A stretch of 64,000 bases of DNA from Alkalihalobacillus sp. TS-13 (GCF_019720915.1 NZ_JAHKSI010000003.1:293203-357202), one strand, 5' to 3'. Counted from the first letter of the stretch, positions 8,807 to 17,213 are shown. A program made the numbers and translations. Notes: generated by a model not told the origin, from the letters alone.

Positions 8807-9208
8807 ATGCTCTACAAACAATCCATAGAAACACATAGCCGGGATGAAATGCTTGATGTGTCGTCCACTTTAAAAGAACTGATCAAAAAAAGCGGGATTG
8901 CGAATGGTGTGGCTTATATTTATTGCGCTCATACGACCGCAGGCATTACGATCAATGAAAATGCCGATCCTGATGTGAAGCACGATATGCTGATGAGATT
9001 GGATGAAGTCTATCCATGGGAACATGCAAAATACAAGCATGCGGAAGGAAATTCAGCATCCCATATGAAGGCGAGTACGGTAGGAAGCTCGCAAATGGTG
9101 ATCATCGAGGATGGAGAGCCGATCCTCGGCACCTGGCAAGGCATCTATTTCTGCGAATTCGATGGACCGCGGACACGTAACTACTATGTAAAAATCATGG
9201 AAGATTAA
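8807..9208 (+). CDS. YjbQ/UPF0047 family protein
   Basis: 133 residues covering the whole YjbQ fold (PF01894). Conserved features include [17 protein letters not shown] near residues 44-60 and the C-terminal [15 protein letters not shown] block. Members complement thiamine-phosphate synthase weakly in E. coli, and their physiological role is unsettled. The ATG at 8807 has GAGGAGG 5 bases upstream. That site lies inside the end of rsgA, so the two genes form an operon. Confidence 0.88.
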   Translation: MLYKQSIETHSRDEMLDVSSTLKELIKKSGIANGVAYIYCAHTTAGITINENADPDVKHDMLMRLDEVYPWEHAKYKHAEGNSASHMKASTVGSSQMVIIEDGEPILGTWQGIYFCEFDGPRTRNYYVKIMED

Positions 9209-9214
9209 AAAGGA

Positions 9215-9239
9215 AGGACTCACCGGGCTGGTGAGTCCT
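9215..9239 (+). terminator. Hairpin after yjbQ
   Basis: AGGACTCACC pairs with GGTGAGTCCT around a 5-base loop. The T-tract is poor, so this may be a weak terminator or an mRNA 3'-end stabiliser. Confidence 0.5.
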
Positions 9240-9258
9240 CTCCTTATGTTCAATTTCG

Positions 9259-9342
9259 GTGCAAGTCGAGATTTTATCGTAGCAATTTCGAAAGGTATCG
9301 GTGCAATTTCGAAATATATCGATGCAAATCCAAAAATTATCG
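9259..9342. repeat. Four tandem degenerate 21-bp repeats
   Basis: The units run 9259-9279, 9280-9300, 9301-9321 and 9322-9342. Each has the form GTGCAA...TATCG (for example GTGCAATTTCGAAATATATCG, split here only to show the ends). All four are exactly 21 bases and in phase. One further single unit is present at 36518-36538. They are not in an open reading frame and lie between convergent genes. Confidence 0.7.
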
Positions 9343-9364
9343 GTGATTTGGAAGTTATAGTGTT

Positions 9365-9406
9365 AAAAAAGAAACAAACAGCATTTTCGCCATTTGCTTC
9401 TTTTTT
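9365..9406. terminator. Bidirectional terminator between yjbQ and the symporter gene
   Basis: AAAAAAGAA...CAAA...GC pairs with GC...TTTG...TTCTTTTTT across a short loop. It has an A-tract on the left and a T-tract on the right, so it can act on both strands for the convergent genes. Confidence 0.65.
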
Positions 9407-9413
9407 ATAGATT

Positions 9414-10772
9414 TTAAGCTGATTCCGAGGTTTGCTTTTGTTCTTCTTCCTTTTTCACGGCAAGGAAGCGTTTCGTTTCGGCAACGACCACACCGGATAG
9501 ACCGAGGAGTCCAATCAAGTTAGGAATCGCCATCAAGCCGTTGAAGATGTCAGCAAGCGTCCAGACGACGTTGAGCGAAACAGTTGTACCGACGAATACG
9601 GCAAGGACAAACAGCAGCCTGTAGTATTTCACTGAATTGTCCCCGAACAGGTAAGAGAAACATTTTTCCCCGTAATAGGACCATCCTAATACAGTCGAGT
9701 ATGCGAACAAAATAATGCCGATCGTGACGATCAAGGCACCTGGCGCGCCTAAGAAGCTCCGGAATGTCTCTGTTGTGAGAGCGGCACCATTCAGGTCACC
9801 TTTATACATATCCCCCATGACGAGCGTGATTCCTGTAATCGAACAGACGACGATCGTATCGATGAATACCTGTGTCATGGAAACGAGCGCTTGGCGTGCA
9901 GGGAAGTCTGTTCTTGCTGCAGCAGCGGCAATCGGCGCTGAACCTAAACCAGCTTCGTTCGAGAAGACCCCGCGTGCGACACCCCAGCGGATGACTGCAC
10001 CTAGAGCACCACCTGCAACAGCTTCACCTGTAAAGGCATCACTGAAAATCAAGCCGACAGCACTCGGAACGAGATCAAGGTTCATGAACAAGATCACCAA
10101 TCCGCCCACGACATAAAAAAGAGCCATGAAAGGAACGAGGTAAGCCACGACCCGGCCGATACTCTTGATTCCACCGAGGATTACGAGACCTGTCAATACC
10201 ATCAAGATCAAGCCAGTTACCCACCCAGGGATATTGAAGGTCGTTTGTACAGCATCTGCAACAGAGTTTGATTGGACCATGTTTCCGATCCCGAATGCGG
10301 CGAATGCCCCAAAGAATGCAAAAAGGACACCAAGCCATTTTGCGTTCAGTCCTTTGTCGAGGTAGTACATCGGGCCCCCGGACATTTCACCATTTTTGTT
10401 TTTCACACGATATTTTACAGCTAAAATCGCTTCGGCATACTTGGTTGCCATACCGAAAAGTGCACTGAGCCACATCCAGAGGACAGCCCCAGGTCCCCCG
10501 ATGAATACAGCCGTTGCAACCCCGGCGATGTTACCTGTACCGATTGTTGCAGCGAGCGCAGTCATCAGTGCCTGAAAGTGGGAGATATCCCCTTCAGATT
10601 TTTTGTCCTGCTTTTTTGTAAAAGCCAATTTCAATGAATAAGGTAGTAATGAAAACTGTAAGAAACTGAGTCGCAGCGTCAGGAAAATACCTGTGCCGAC
10701 GAGCAATATGAGCAGCCAGGGTCCCCATACCCAACCACTAACATCCCCTAGAAACGCTTCAAATTGAGCCAT
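9414..10772 (-). CDS. Alanine/glycine:cation symporter (AGCS family)
   Basis: A 452-residue transporter with about ten hydrophobic segments that imports alanine, glycine or glutamine with sodium or protons. AGCS hallmarks include ALMTALAATIGTGNIAGVATAVFIGGPGAVLWMWL near residue 70-105 and SNEAGLGSAPIAAAAARTD in the middle. B. subtilis relatives are AlsT and GlnT, and substrate specificity cannot be read here. The ATG has an AGGAGG-type site on the complementary strand. It is transcribed alone and diverges from the yfkJ-like gene. Confidence 0.9.
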   Translation of the reverse strand: MAQFEAFLGDVSGWVWGPWLLILLVGTGIFLTLRLSFLQFSLLPYSLKLAFTKKQDKKSEGDISHFQALMTALAATIGTGNIAGVATAVFIGGPGAVLWMWLSALFGMATKYAEAILAVKYRVKNKNGEMSGGPMYYLDKGLNAKWLGVLFAFFGAFAAFGIGNMVQSNSVADAVQTTFNIPGWVTGLILMVLTGLVILGGIKSIGRVVAYLVPFMALFYVVGGLVILFMNLDLVPSAVGLIFSDAFTGEAVAGGALGAVIRWGVARGVFSNEAGLGSAPIAAAAARTDFPARQALVSMTQVFIDTIVVCSITGITLVMGDMYKGDLNGAALTTETFRSFLGAPGALIVTIGIILFAYSTVLGWSYYGEKCFSYLFGDNSVKYYRLLFVLAVFVGTTVSLNVVWTLADIFNGLMAIPNLIGLLGLSGVVVAETKRFLAVKKEEEQKQTSESA

Positions 10773-10908
10773 CTGATTTTTCCTCCTATCTTTATGTTGT
10801 CTCTATTTTATTATTCTGCAAAAGGAGGAAACATGCCTTTTATCCGAGAAAAAATAGGGACAAGCTCACAAAAAAGCGAAATTTGGAAGATGAGGAGGGA
10901 GATTATCT

Positions 10909-11370
10909 GTGAAAAAAGTCTTATTTGTGTCTTCTGGAGGGGTTTGCCGTGCGCCGATCGCAGAAGCGGTTTTAAATGAAATGTGTAAAAATAAGGGGCT
11001 CAACGTTGAAATCGATTCAGCAGCGACAAGCGATTGGCATATTGGAGATTTTCTACATGAGGATAGTGTCGAAATACTTGACGAAAAAAAGATACCTTTT
11101 AAGACAAAGGAAAGCAGAAAGGTAAAGGCAGAAGATCTGGAGGCGTTCGATTACATCCTAGCGATGGATGCTGAAACACTCGGAGAATTGCATCGTCTTG
11201 CGGGTATGCGGGAAACAGGGGTGATGGCCAGACTCCTTGATTTTGTTGAGGATTTAAAGGAAGATGACATCCCGGATCCATATATGACAGGAGAGTTTGA
11301 TAAGGCGTTCAACCTGATTGCAGTTGGGTGCGACCATTTTATACGGAAAATGAAAAAGGGGCTGTCTTAA
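10909..11370 (+). CDS. yfkJ: YfkJ-like low-molecular-weight phosphatase homologue lacking the catalytic cysteine
   Basis: 153 residues aligning over the full length with LMW protein-tyrosine phosphatases such as B. subtilis YfkJ (WHIGD..., FDYILAMDAE and IPDPYMTGEFD blocks). The P-loop, normally VCxGNICRSP, reads VSSGGVCRAP. The nucleophilic cysteine is Ser8 (codon TCT), the asparagine is glycine, but Arg14 and the general-acid DP motif near residue 123 are kept. It is therefore probably catalytically dead or altered. The GTG start follows GAGGAGGG with 9-base spacing. Downstream are a YtxH-like and a YihY gene, similar to the B. subtilis yfkJ-yfkI-yfkH group. Confidence 0.82.
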   Translation: MKKVLFVSSGGVCRAPIAEAVLNEMCKNKGLNVEIDSAATSDWHIGDFLHEDSVEILDEKKIPFKTKESRKVKAEDLEAFDYILAMDAETLGELHRLAGMRETGVMARLLDFVEDLKEDDIPDPYMTGEFDKAFNLIAVGCDHFIRKMKKGLS

Positions 11371-11472
11371 AAGTAAAGTGTCAGATACTCCAACACACCA
11401 TTTTTATTAAAAATGATTTTTCTCAAAATGTTGTTAAGTTCGGAGAGACTCAGACACTTTCTAGACAGCCCC
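11358..11472. repeat. 115-bp inverted-repeat element, possible bidirectional terminator
   Basis: The left arm GGGGCTGTC...AAAGTGTC (11358-11382) pairs with GACACTTT...GACAGCCCC (11453-11472). The stop codon of the yfkJ-like gene lies inside the left arm, and the right arm ends 13 bases from the glsB-like gene. The size and terminal palindromes look MITE-like, and it may serve as transcript end for both convergent genes. Confidence 0.6.
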
Positions 11473-11485
11473 TCGTTCATACTTT

Positions 11486-11749
11486 TTAATGATGGCTGCT
11501 TGGTCTTCTTGTCCGTTTCATGATGAAGCTTAACAAAAGTACGACGATGATTGCACCGATCAATGCAGGGATCAAGGCCATACCTCCAAGCGATGGTCCC
11601 CATGAACCAAGTAGAAGTGTTCCTAGCCAAGCACCAATGATTCCTGCAATGATATTACCGATGATTCCTCCAGGTACATCTCTTCCTACGATAAGACCAG
11701 CTAACCAACCAATGATACCACCTACGATTAAAGTCCAAATAAAAGCCAT
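11486..11749 (-). CDS. GlsB/YeaQ/YmgE family stress-response membrane protein
   Basis: An 87-residue protein with three hydrophobic glycine-rich helices, starting MAFIWTLIVGGIIGWLAGLI and ending in a basic tail. It matches the transglycosylase-associated/GlsB family (PF04226), which is common among general-stress proteins. The ATG at 11749 has AAGGAGG upstream. A near-perfect SigB promoter precedes it at 11796-11821, so induction by general stress is likely. It diverges from the YtxH-like gene. Confidence 0.88.
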   Translation of the reverse strand: MAFIWTLIVGGIIGWLAGLIVGRDVPGGIIGNIIAGIIGAWLGTLLLGSWGPSLGGMALIPALIGAIIVVLLLSFIMKRTRRPSSHH

Positions 11750-11795
11750 ATGCTTTTCCTCCTTTTGGTTATTTTTATTGATTTGTATTTTTTTC

Positions 11796-11821
11796 ATACC
11801 CCTGTGTAAAAATCCTTAAAC
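11796..11821 (-). promoter_or_regulatory. SigB promoter for the GlsB-like gene
   Basis: Read on the minus strand, GTTTAA (complement of 11816-11821), a 14-base spacer and GGGTAT (complement of 11796-11801) match the SigB consensus exactly. Confidence 0.8.
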
Positions 11822-11835
11822 AATTTGCGTAAAAT

Positions 11836-11861
11836 GTTTTGGTTTTAAAAGAACGGGGGAA
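11836..11861 (+). promoter_or_regulatory. Candidate SigB promoter for the YtxH-like gene
   Basis: GTTTTG (11836-11841), 13-14 bases, then GGGGAA (11856-11861) resembles the SigB consensus. It faces away from the minus-strand SigB promoter only 15 bases away. Confidence 0.6.
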
Positions 11862-11903
11862 GTTAAATATTATTGAAGAAAAAAAATAAAGGAGAGATCA
11901 TTT

Positions 11904-12371
11904 ATGACTCAATCTGTATACAAACCTGATCAACAAAAAACGAATCAGCCAACCCCAATAAAAGTAAATAAAGACAAAGAGGGTTCTTTGCTTTGGAAGG
12001 GAATCCTGATCGGTGCAGTCGTTGGTGGTATTGCATCTTTAATTAACAAGAACACACGGAAAAATGTACAGGACCGTTCAATAAAGTTAAAAGATCAGAC
12101 ATCCTCTTTGTACAAAACTGTTCGCGAAGATCCTGCAGTCATCATGAACACGGTCAAGCATACGATGGATACTACCTCAAAAGCGTTGAACGATTTATCA
12201 CGTGAGGTAAGAGAAGTCATCCAGAAAGTTGATGAAGTACGTCAGCATTCTGTGGAGACGTATTCAAGCATGAAAGAGGTCGGTGGAGAACTGAAGGATG
12301 TTTCCGGCAAGGTGAAAGAAGCTGGAAGAGAAATTACGGACATACCTGATGAAGAGGACAATAAATATTAA
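11904..12371 (+). CDS. YtxH-like general stress protein
   Basis: 155 residues. An N-terminal polar stretch is followed by one hydrophobic segment with the YtxH-type LLWKGILIGAVVGGIASLI pattern (about residues 30-50). A long amphipathic alpha-helical or coiled-coil tail follows (residues 60-145), rich in K, E and S. The family is associated with the membrane and SigB-type stress in bacilli, and its molecular function is unknown. The ATG has GGAGAG upstream. A YihY gene follows after a 400-bp repeat. Confidence 0.78.
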   Translation: MTQSVYKPDQQKTNQPTPIKVNKDKEGSLLWKGILIGAVVGGIASLINKNTRKNVQDRSIKLKDQTSSLYKTVREDPAVIMNTVKHTMDTTSKALNDLSREVREVIQKVDEVRQHSVETYSSMKEVGGELKDVSGKVKEAGREITDIPDEEDNKY

Positions 12372-12402
12372 AATAGGCTTTGATTCATAATCGATGATGT
12401 TG

Positions 12403-12800
12403 GCGAAATTCACTCCCTTTCCGCGGGCAGACGAAAAGCGGAAGCGACCCGATTAGTCACGTAGGTCACTGGAAAACTGCGGAGGAGGCTCGAACCAAAC
12501 AAAGAACTTGGTTCTGCGTGTGCCCACTCATAAGGATGTCGACCGTCGCAGGAAGTTTGAAGTGATCCAAGTGACTGGTCGTTGAGCTAGACCTCACTTG
12601 CACAGGATGTCAACGCAAAAATGAAATCATTTTCGTGTCTGCGATGAGAATTCTTAGAAGCTATCCTTCTGCTGGCTTCGACGTTCACCACAGGACGTGG
12701 TGGAATTTTGTCGAAGGTCCTTATTATAGTCTAAGATCCTTTTAAAGACTGTGAGGTCGCACCTGGCTCGCTATTCCCGCAGGAGTGTCGCAAATTTAGC
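12403..12800 (+). repeat. Large palindromic repeat, copy A
   Basis: The left end GCGAAATTCACTCC...CCGCGGG pairs with the right end CCCGCAGGAGTG...AATTTAGC. The core shares long blocks with copies B, C, D, F and I, including AGGTCACTGGAAAACTG, GGAAGTTTGAAGTGATCC, AAATGAAATCATTTTCGTG and GAGAATTCTTAGAAGC. It is non-coding and fills the gap between the YtxH-like and YihY genes. Confidence 0.85.
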
Positions 12801-12857
12801 TTAAGTATTTTACCTATCAACATTAGAGCTTTACAGATGTATAAAGGGAGTTGAGTG

Positions 12858-13685
12858 ATGGTGGAAAGATTGAAGCAGCCGTCAAAGAAGATTTTCTGGC
12901 AGGATCTATTCAAAAGGATCCAGGAAGACGGAGTGACCGACTTGGCGGCACAACTTGCTTTTTATTTTCTGCTGTCACTTTTTCCATTTCTGATTGTTAC
13001 GATTACTGTCATTACAACGATCGTTGATAAAAATCGATTGTTCACGCTCATACAGCTGTATGGTCCACCTGAATTGATGAACATCGTAAAAGATAATACT
13101 GAAATCATCAACAACCAGGGTGGTGCGATCCTCTCCGTAGGAATTATTGTCACTCTTTGGACTGCTTCTAATGGGATGAATGCAGTGATCAAGGCTTTGA
13201 ACCATGCTTATGATGTGGAGGAGAGCAGAAATTTCATCGTGGCGAGAGCAGTCGCGATATCGCTGACGCTTGGCATGCTCCTAATTATACTCGTCGCGAT
13301 GGCATTGCCTGTTTTCGGCCAGATGATCGGGAATGTGTTTGGATACCTTGGACTGCCAAATTGGGAAACGATATGGAATGGACTTCGCTGGGTACTTAGT
13401 ACTGTAATCATTGCATGCGTAATTACCATCATTTATTTTGTAGCCCCAAACAAACCGTTGCGGATTAAGGATGTCTGGGTCGGTGCTGTGATTGCTACGA
13501 TTGGCTGGCAGCTTGTTTCATGGGCATTTTCTTTTTATGTAAATAATTTCGGTAACTACAGTGCCACCTATGGAAGCCTTGGCGGGGTCATCGTCCTGAT
13601 GCTTTGGTTTTATGTCTCAGGGTTGATGCTTATTATTGGTGGAGAGGTGAATGCAACCTTCAATAAGCTCCGTAAAAGTGGTTAA
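12858..13685 (+). CDS. yfkH: YihY/UPF0761 family membrane protein (YfkH-like)
   Basis: 275 residues with six predicted membrane helices, of the old BrkB/YihY family (PF03631), function unknown. Family blocks visible are the LAAQLAFYFLLSLFPFL segment near residue 33 and the C-terminal YGSLGGVIVLMLWFYVSGLMLIIGGEVNA. Its position beside a yfkJ-like gene matches B. subtilis yfkH. Start choice is between ATG 12858 and neighbouring GTGs, and the AAAGGGAG site favours 12858. Confidence 0.82.
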   Translation: MVERLKQPSKKIFWQDLFKRIQEDGVTDLAAQLAFYFLLSLFPFLIVTITVITTIVDKNRLFTLIQLYGPPELMNIVKDNTEIINNQGGAILSVGIIVTLWTASNGMNAVIKALNHAYDVEESRNFIVARAVAISLTLGMLLIILVAMALPVFGQMIGNVFGYLGLPNWETIWNGLRWVLSTVIIACVITIIYFVAPNKPLRIKDVWVGAVIATIGWQLVSWAFSFYVNNFGNYSATYGSLGGVIVLMLWFYVSGLMLIIGGEVNATFNKLRKSG

Positions 13686-13757
13686 GGATGTATCATTCGC
13701 ATATTCAAAACGAACACGGAGAAACTAAAGGTACTCTTTTGAAAAAGGAGATTACCT

Positions 13758-13865
13758 ATGAGTAACAATAAGCAGAACCATAACGTGAAAAACCATAAAA
13801 AGCATACGAGCGATAGCAAGCATAAAACAAGCAGCTCGGCCAACAAGAAAAATCAATACCATTGA
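13758..13865 (+). CDS. Small basic histidine- and lysine-rich protein, 35 residues
   Basis: This short ORF starts MSNNKQNHNVKNHKKH and is made almost entirely of K, N, H, S and T. It has a clear AAAAAGGAG ribosome site 9 bases upstream and a terminator directly after its stop, so it looks like a real gene. Size and composition resemble the many tiny uncharacterised proteins of spore-formers (DUF3941-like or minor spore proteins). I cannot assign it to a family. Confidence 0.6.
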   Translation: MSNNKQNHNVKNHKKHTSDSKHKTSSSANKKNQYH

Positions 13866-13876
13866 CTTGGTATATC

Positions 13877-13901
13877 GCCATCCGTTTTGGGTGGCTTTTT
13901 T
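13877..13901 (+). terminator. Terminator after the 35-residue protein gene
   Basis: GCCATCC (13877-13883) pairs with GGGTGGC (13889-13895, one G-T pair), followed by six T residues. Confidence 0.8.
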
Positions 13902-13946
13902 AGACTTAGGAGATGCAAACTTTATTGAAGGTTAGAATTTTTCGGG

Positions 13947-14052
13947 TGAAATTCACGCCACTCCTGCGGGAAAAGCGAGCCAGGCGAGACCCCACAGCGA
14001 GGAACTCGCGAGGAGTCTTGCGGATCGCCCGCGGAAAGGGAGTGAATTTCAA
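13947..14052 (-). repeat. Large palindromic repeat, short form (copy J)
   Basis: A 106-bp minimal version of the family: terminal TGAAATTCAC...GTGAATTTCA, with CTCCTGCGGGAAAAGCG at one end and CCCGCGGAAAGGGAG at the other. It lacks the long core. It lies just upstream of the acetolactate-synthase-like gene. Confidence 0.8.
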
Positions 14053-14198
14053 AGAAAACAATTCTGATTTCATTTTAGGTTTTCTGGAAGTATTCAACAT
14101 AAGAGCCTACATATTCAGGTTTGAAACCTACTGTTAAAAAGGAATGAATACGATAGACCTATTTATTGCTGGGAATTGAAAAATGGAGGGATTCGACT

Positions 14199-15839
14199 AT
14201 GCGAGTATCCGAATTGTTTGTGAAATGTCTAGAAAAAGAAGGGGTCGAATATATTTTTGGTGTGCCGGGGGAGGAAAATATCGATTTTCTCGATGCGTTG
14301 AAAGAATCGAACATCGAGTTCATCACGACAAGGCATGAGACCGGTGCTGCGTTCATGGCAGGGGTATACGGGAAGTTGACTGGTAAACCAGGTGTATGTC
14401 TTGCAACGTTAGGGCCAGGTGCAACGAATCTTGTGACAGGCGTAGCAGAGGCGAACATGGACTTGACCCCACTGATTGCGATAACCGGACAGGCAGATCT
14501 GGAGCGCCAACATAAACAATCTCACCAATTTTATGATCTCGTCTCCATGTTTAAACCGGTCACCAAGTGGAATACCTCCATACGGGATAAGGATATTGTA
14601 CCTGAAGTTGTCTGTAAAGCCTTCCAACAAGCGGTCAGTGAAAAGCCTGGAGCCGTCCATATCGAGCTTCCGGAAGATATCGCAATGCTTGAAGTGGAAG
14701 GAAATCCATTGGAAGAACAGTCCAATGAGTTGCTTACGAGAGCTGTTGATAAAAAGATAGAGGAAGCAGCACAAGCGATCAATAAAGCGAAAAATCCGAT
14801 CGTACTCGTTGGAAACGGTGTGACACGGATGGGCGCGTCAGAACCTCTTCAACATTTTGTGGAGAGAATCAGTGCCCCATTTACGAGCACTTTCATGGGG
14901 AAAGGCGCGATTACTTATGAACATCCGCAAAACCTGCAAACAGTGGGCTTACAAGATAAGGATCATATTGTATGTGGGATCGATAATGCTGATTTGATCA
15001 TCACAATCGGTTTTGATTTTGCAGAGTATTCACCTTCAGCCTGGAATCCAGACGGGGATAAGCCGATCATTCATATCGATACACAGCCTGCAGAGGTTGA
15101 TACGTGTTATCCGGTTAAAACAAGTGTGATCGGTGACCTTGTGGAGAATTTGAATCGACTGACTGAAAAAGTGAACGCACGCGAGCAGATGGATCCCTTT
15201 TTCGAAAAGCTTCGAACTGAAATCATGGATGACCTCAGTGAACATGATGAAGATAAATCATACCCGATGAAACCGCAGAAAATTGCAGCGGATTTACGAG
15301 CTGTTTTAGATGATGATGCGATTTTGCTTTCAGATGTCGGGGCTCATAAAATGTGGCTTGCTCGTTACTTCCATTGCATCCAACCGAATACGTGCTTGAT
15401 CTCGAATGGGTTTGCCTCAATGGGGATCGCAATGCCTGGCGCAATCGGTGCGAAGCTGGCTTTTCCAGATAAAAAAGTCGTGGCGGTCGCTGGTGACGGA
15501 GGATTTCTGATGACTGTCCAGGAGCTGGAAACGATGGCTCGCTTGAAATTACCGATCGTAGTCGTCGTCTGGACAGATAACCGATATGGTCTGATTGAAT
15601 GGAAACAGATGAATGAATATGATCGAAGCTCAAGCATCACATTTGATAATCCAGATATCGTACAGCTGGCGAAGGCATTTGGTGCTGAAGGTCTTAAGGT
15701 TCTCCGGGCCGAAGAGTTCCAGCCGATTTTAGAGAGAGCTTTTGAACTGGATCGGCCTGTCGTCATCGACTGCCCGGTTGATTATAAAGAGAATGTGCGT
15801 TTAACAGAACGTTTGGGGAATATCATTTGCAATAACTGA
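14199..15839 (+). CDS. Acetolactate synthase large-subunit-like ThDP enzyme
   Basis: A 546-residue thiamine-diphosphate enzyme with all three domains. The N-terminal PYR domain has the cofactor-activating Glu47 in TTRHETGAAFMAG. The central domain lies around residues 190-330. The C-terminal PP domain has the AGDGGFLMT...N metal/ThDP motif near residue 433. It would condense two pyruvates to acetolactate, as AlsS or IlvB do. No ilvN or alsD neighbour is present, so catabolic or unrelated 2-oxoacid chemistry is possible. The ATG at 14199 has GGAGGG 8 bases upstream. The TTG at 14166 has no such support. Confidence 0.82.
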   Translation: MRVSELFVKCLEKEGVEYIFGVPGEENIDFLDALKESNIEFITTRHETGAAFMAGVYGKLTGKPGVCLATLGPGATNLVTGVAEANMDLTPLIAITGQADLERQHKQSHQFYDLVSMFKPVTKWNTSIRDKDIVPEVVCKAFQQAVSEKPGAVHIELPEDIAMLEVEGNPLEEQSNELLTRAVDKKIEEAAQAINKAKNPIVLVGNGVTRMGASEPLQHFVERISAPFTSTFMGKGAITYEHPQNLQTVGLQDKDHIVCGIDNADLIITIGFDFAEYSPSAWNPDGDKPIIHIDTQPAEVDTCYPVKTSVIGDLVENLNRLTEKVNAREQMDPFFEKLRTEIMDDLSEHDEDKSYPMKPQKIAADLRAVLDDDAILLSDVGAHKMWLARYFHCIQPNTCLISNGFASMGIAMPGAIGAKLAFPDKKVVAVAGDGGFLMTVQELETMARLKLPIVVVVWTDNRYGLIEWKQMNEYDRSSSITFDNPDIVQLAKAFGAEGLKVLRAEEFQPILERAFELDRPVVIDCPVDYKENVRLTERLGNIICNN

Positions 15840-15867
15840 AGTTACTGAAATCAGGAAAGGTTTTTAA

Positions 15868-15974
15868 AAGGTTATTCTGCTTTCATATAGGTCTTTTTGT
15901 TCACACCTACGGTCGCACTTTTTGACAGTGTTCGAATGATGTGAGGATAAAGCACCCGAAAGCAGGATTGCCTT
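15868..15974. repeat. Inverted-repeat element between the ThDP enzyme gene and vanZ-like gene
   Basis: A 17-base arm ending CTGCTTTC (15868-15884) pairs at 14 of 17 positions with the arm beginning GAAAGCAG (15958-15974), followed by TTTTTTCG. It may be a terminator for the upstream gene or a small MITE-like palindrome. The rest of the 300-bp gap shows nothing else recognisable. Confidence 0.5.
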
Positions 15975-16138
15975 TTTTCGTGGCTGTTATGGCGTGATGC
16001 GCTTCCCGCTTAAGCCGATTATTCCAGAGAAAACATCTAAATAGAACTAAATGGAGCGGTATCATCATAGACTAGTACTGCAAGTCCTGGTACACTATTC
16101 TTTGTTTTGTAAAGGATGGGAATAAAGGAGTAGAACTT

Positions 16139-16615
16139 ATGGAGATACAAAAAGATACAAGAGAATACGCGCGTTTGAAGTGGCGATGGATAGGAGCGAT
16201 CCTATTCGTTTGTTATACAGCAATCCTGATCTACTCCACTTTATTCACATTCAACTATTACGTTTATGGAAAGTCCTTCAATCTCGTTCTGCTTGATAGC
16301 ATCCGATTGATGTGGAGGAGCGGAAATTATTGGCTGATTTTCAAAAACGTAATAGGAAACCTACTGTTGTTCATGCCATTAGGTTTCCTATTGCCGTTGA
16401 TGTTCAGATGGCTGGATTCATTCATAAAGATGTTCTTCATCTCGTTCGGGGCGAGCGGGTTGATCGAACTGCTTCAATACTATTACGCAAGCCGGATTTT
16501 CGATATAGATGATATCTTGTTGAATGGGATAGGTGGATTGTCAGGATTGATCCTATATAAAATTCTTGCGTTCTTCTACAGGATTTATGAGAGGAACTTT
16601 AAAAGAAGGAGCTGA
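16139..16615 (+). CDS. VanZ-like family protein
   Basis: A 158-residue membrane protein with four predicted helices. The VanZ-type block NVIGNLLLFMPLGFLLPLMF (about residues 75-94) is followed by SGLIELLQYYYASRIFDIDDILLNGIGG. The family includes the teicoplanin-resistance protein VanZ, but most members, including this one with no van genes nearby, have unknown function. The ATG has AAAGGAG 8 bases upstream. A hairpin terminator overlaps its 3' end. Confidence 0.85.
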   Translation: MEIQKDTREYARLKWRWIGAILFVCYTAILIYSTLFTFNYYVYGKSFNLVLLDSIRLMWRSGNYWLIFKNVIGNLLLFMPLGFLLPLMFRWLDSFIKMFFISFGASGLIELLQYYYASRIFDIDDILLNGIGGLSGLILYKILAFFYRIYERNFKRRS

Positions 16616-16630
16616 CAGGGTCAGCTCCTT
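16606..16630. terminator. Bidirectional hairpin between vanZ-like and ykuV
   Basis: AAGGAGCTGA pairs perfectly with TCAGCTCCTT around CAGGG. It serves the convergent pair. The T-tract is interrupted (TCTCTAT). Confidence 0.7.
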
Positions 16631-16642
16631 TCTCTATATCGA

Positions 16643-17083
16643 TTATTTTCCTAATACGCGATTCACACGCTTAGTGAGCATTTTCATTCCATCTCCGCCA
16701 GCTTGGAAGTGACGAAGCTTACCCTCGGCGTCGAATACGTAATATGCTGGAACGTATTGATTTTCATAAGCGTCAGTGAGTTTGTGTTGGTTATCAACGA
16801 AAATCGGTTGCGTAATGTCATGTTCAGCAGCGATTTCCTTGACTTGATCGATATCGAGATCTTTTTCAGAACGAGGCATATGAACCGCCACAACGTTCAA
16901 ATCGTCTTTATAATCATCACGGAATTGGTTGATGTTCGGCATTGCCTCTTTACATAGCTGGCAGCTTACAGACCAGAAATGTACCAGTGTAGGTTTATCT
17001 CCTAATAGCTGATCCTTCGAAACTTCCCCGTTCAACCATTCTGTAGCACCTTCGAATTCAGGCATCTCAGTACGTAATCTCAT
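16643..17083 (-). CDS. ykuV: Thiol-disulfide oxidoreductase YkuV
   Basis: A 146-residue thioredoxin-fold protein. The active site CQLC (Cys41, Cys44) lies in HFWSVSCQLCKEAMP, and the cis-Pro region is QYVPAYYVFDAEGKLRHFQ. Without a signal peptide or membrane anchor it should be cytosolic, like B. subtilis YkuV, which it resembles over its full length. It catalyses thiol-disulfide exchange. The start at 17083 is preceded by AAAGGAG on the minus strand, and an in-frame ATG 33 bases upstream is less well supported. Confidence 0.88.
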   Translation of the reverse strand: MRLRTEMPEFEGATEWLNGEVSKDQLLGDKPTLVHFWSVSCQLCKEAMPNINQFRDDYKDDLNVVAVHMPRSEKDLDIDQVKEIAAEHDITQPIFVDNQHKLTDAYENQYVPAYYVFDAEGKLRHFQAGGDGMKMLTKRVNRVLGK

Positions 17084-17213
17084 TGTTTGATCGACTCCTT
17101 TAACAATAGTATTCACATTAAAATGATTATTATCTGATTACAATTTTAAAAGTAAAATTCCGATACGTCAATTTATCTGTTTCACACTATAGTATACCTT
17201 CGGAGGTAAAGGG

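Noticed and set aside
12403-12800. Short ORFs within the large repeats
   Set aside because: They are not conserved in frame between copies and lack ribosome sites.
14053-14198. T-box or SigB promoter upstream of the acetolactate-synthase-like gene
   Set aside because: No AGGGTGGNACCGCG element and no acceptable SigB spacing were found.
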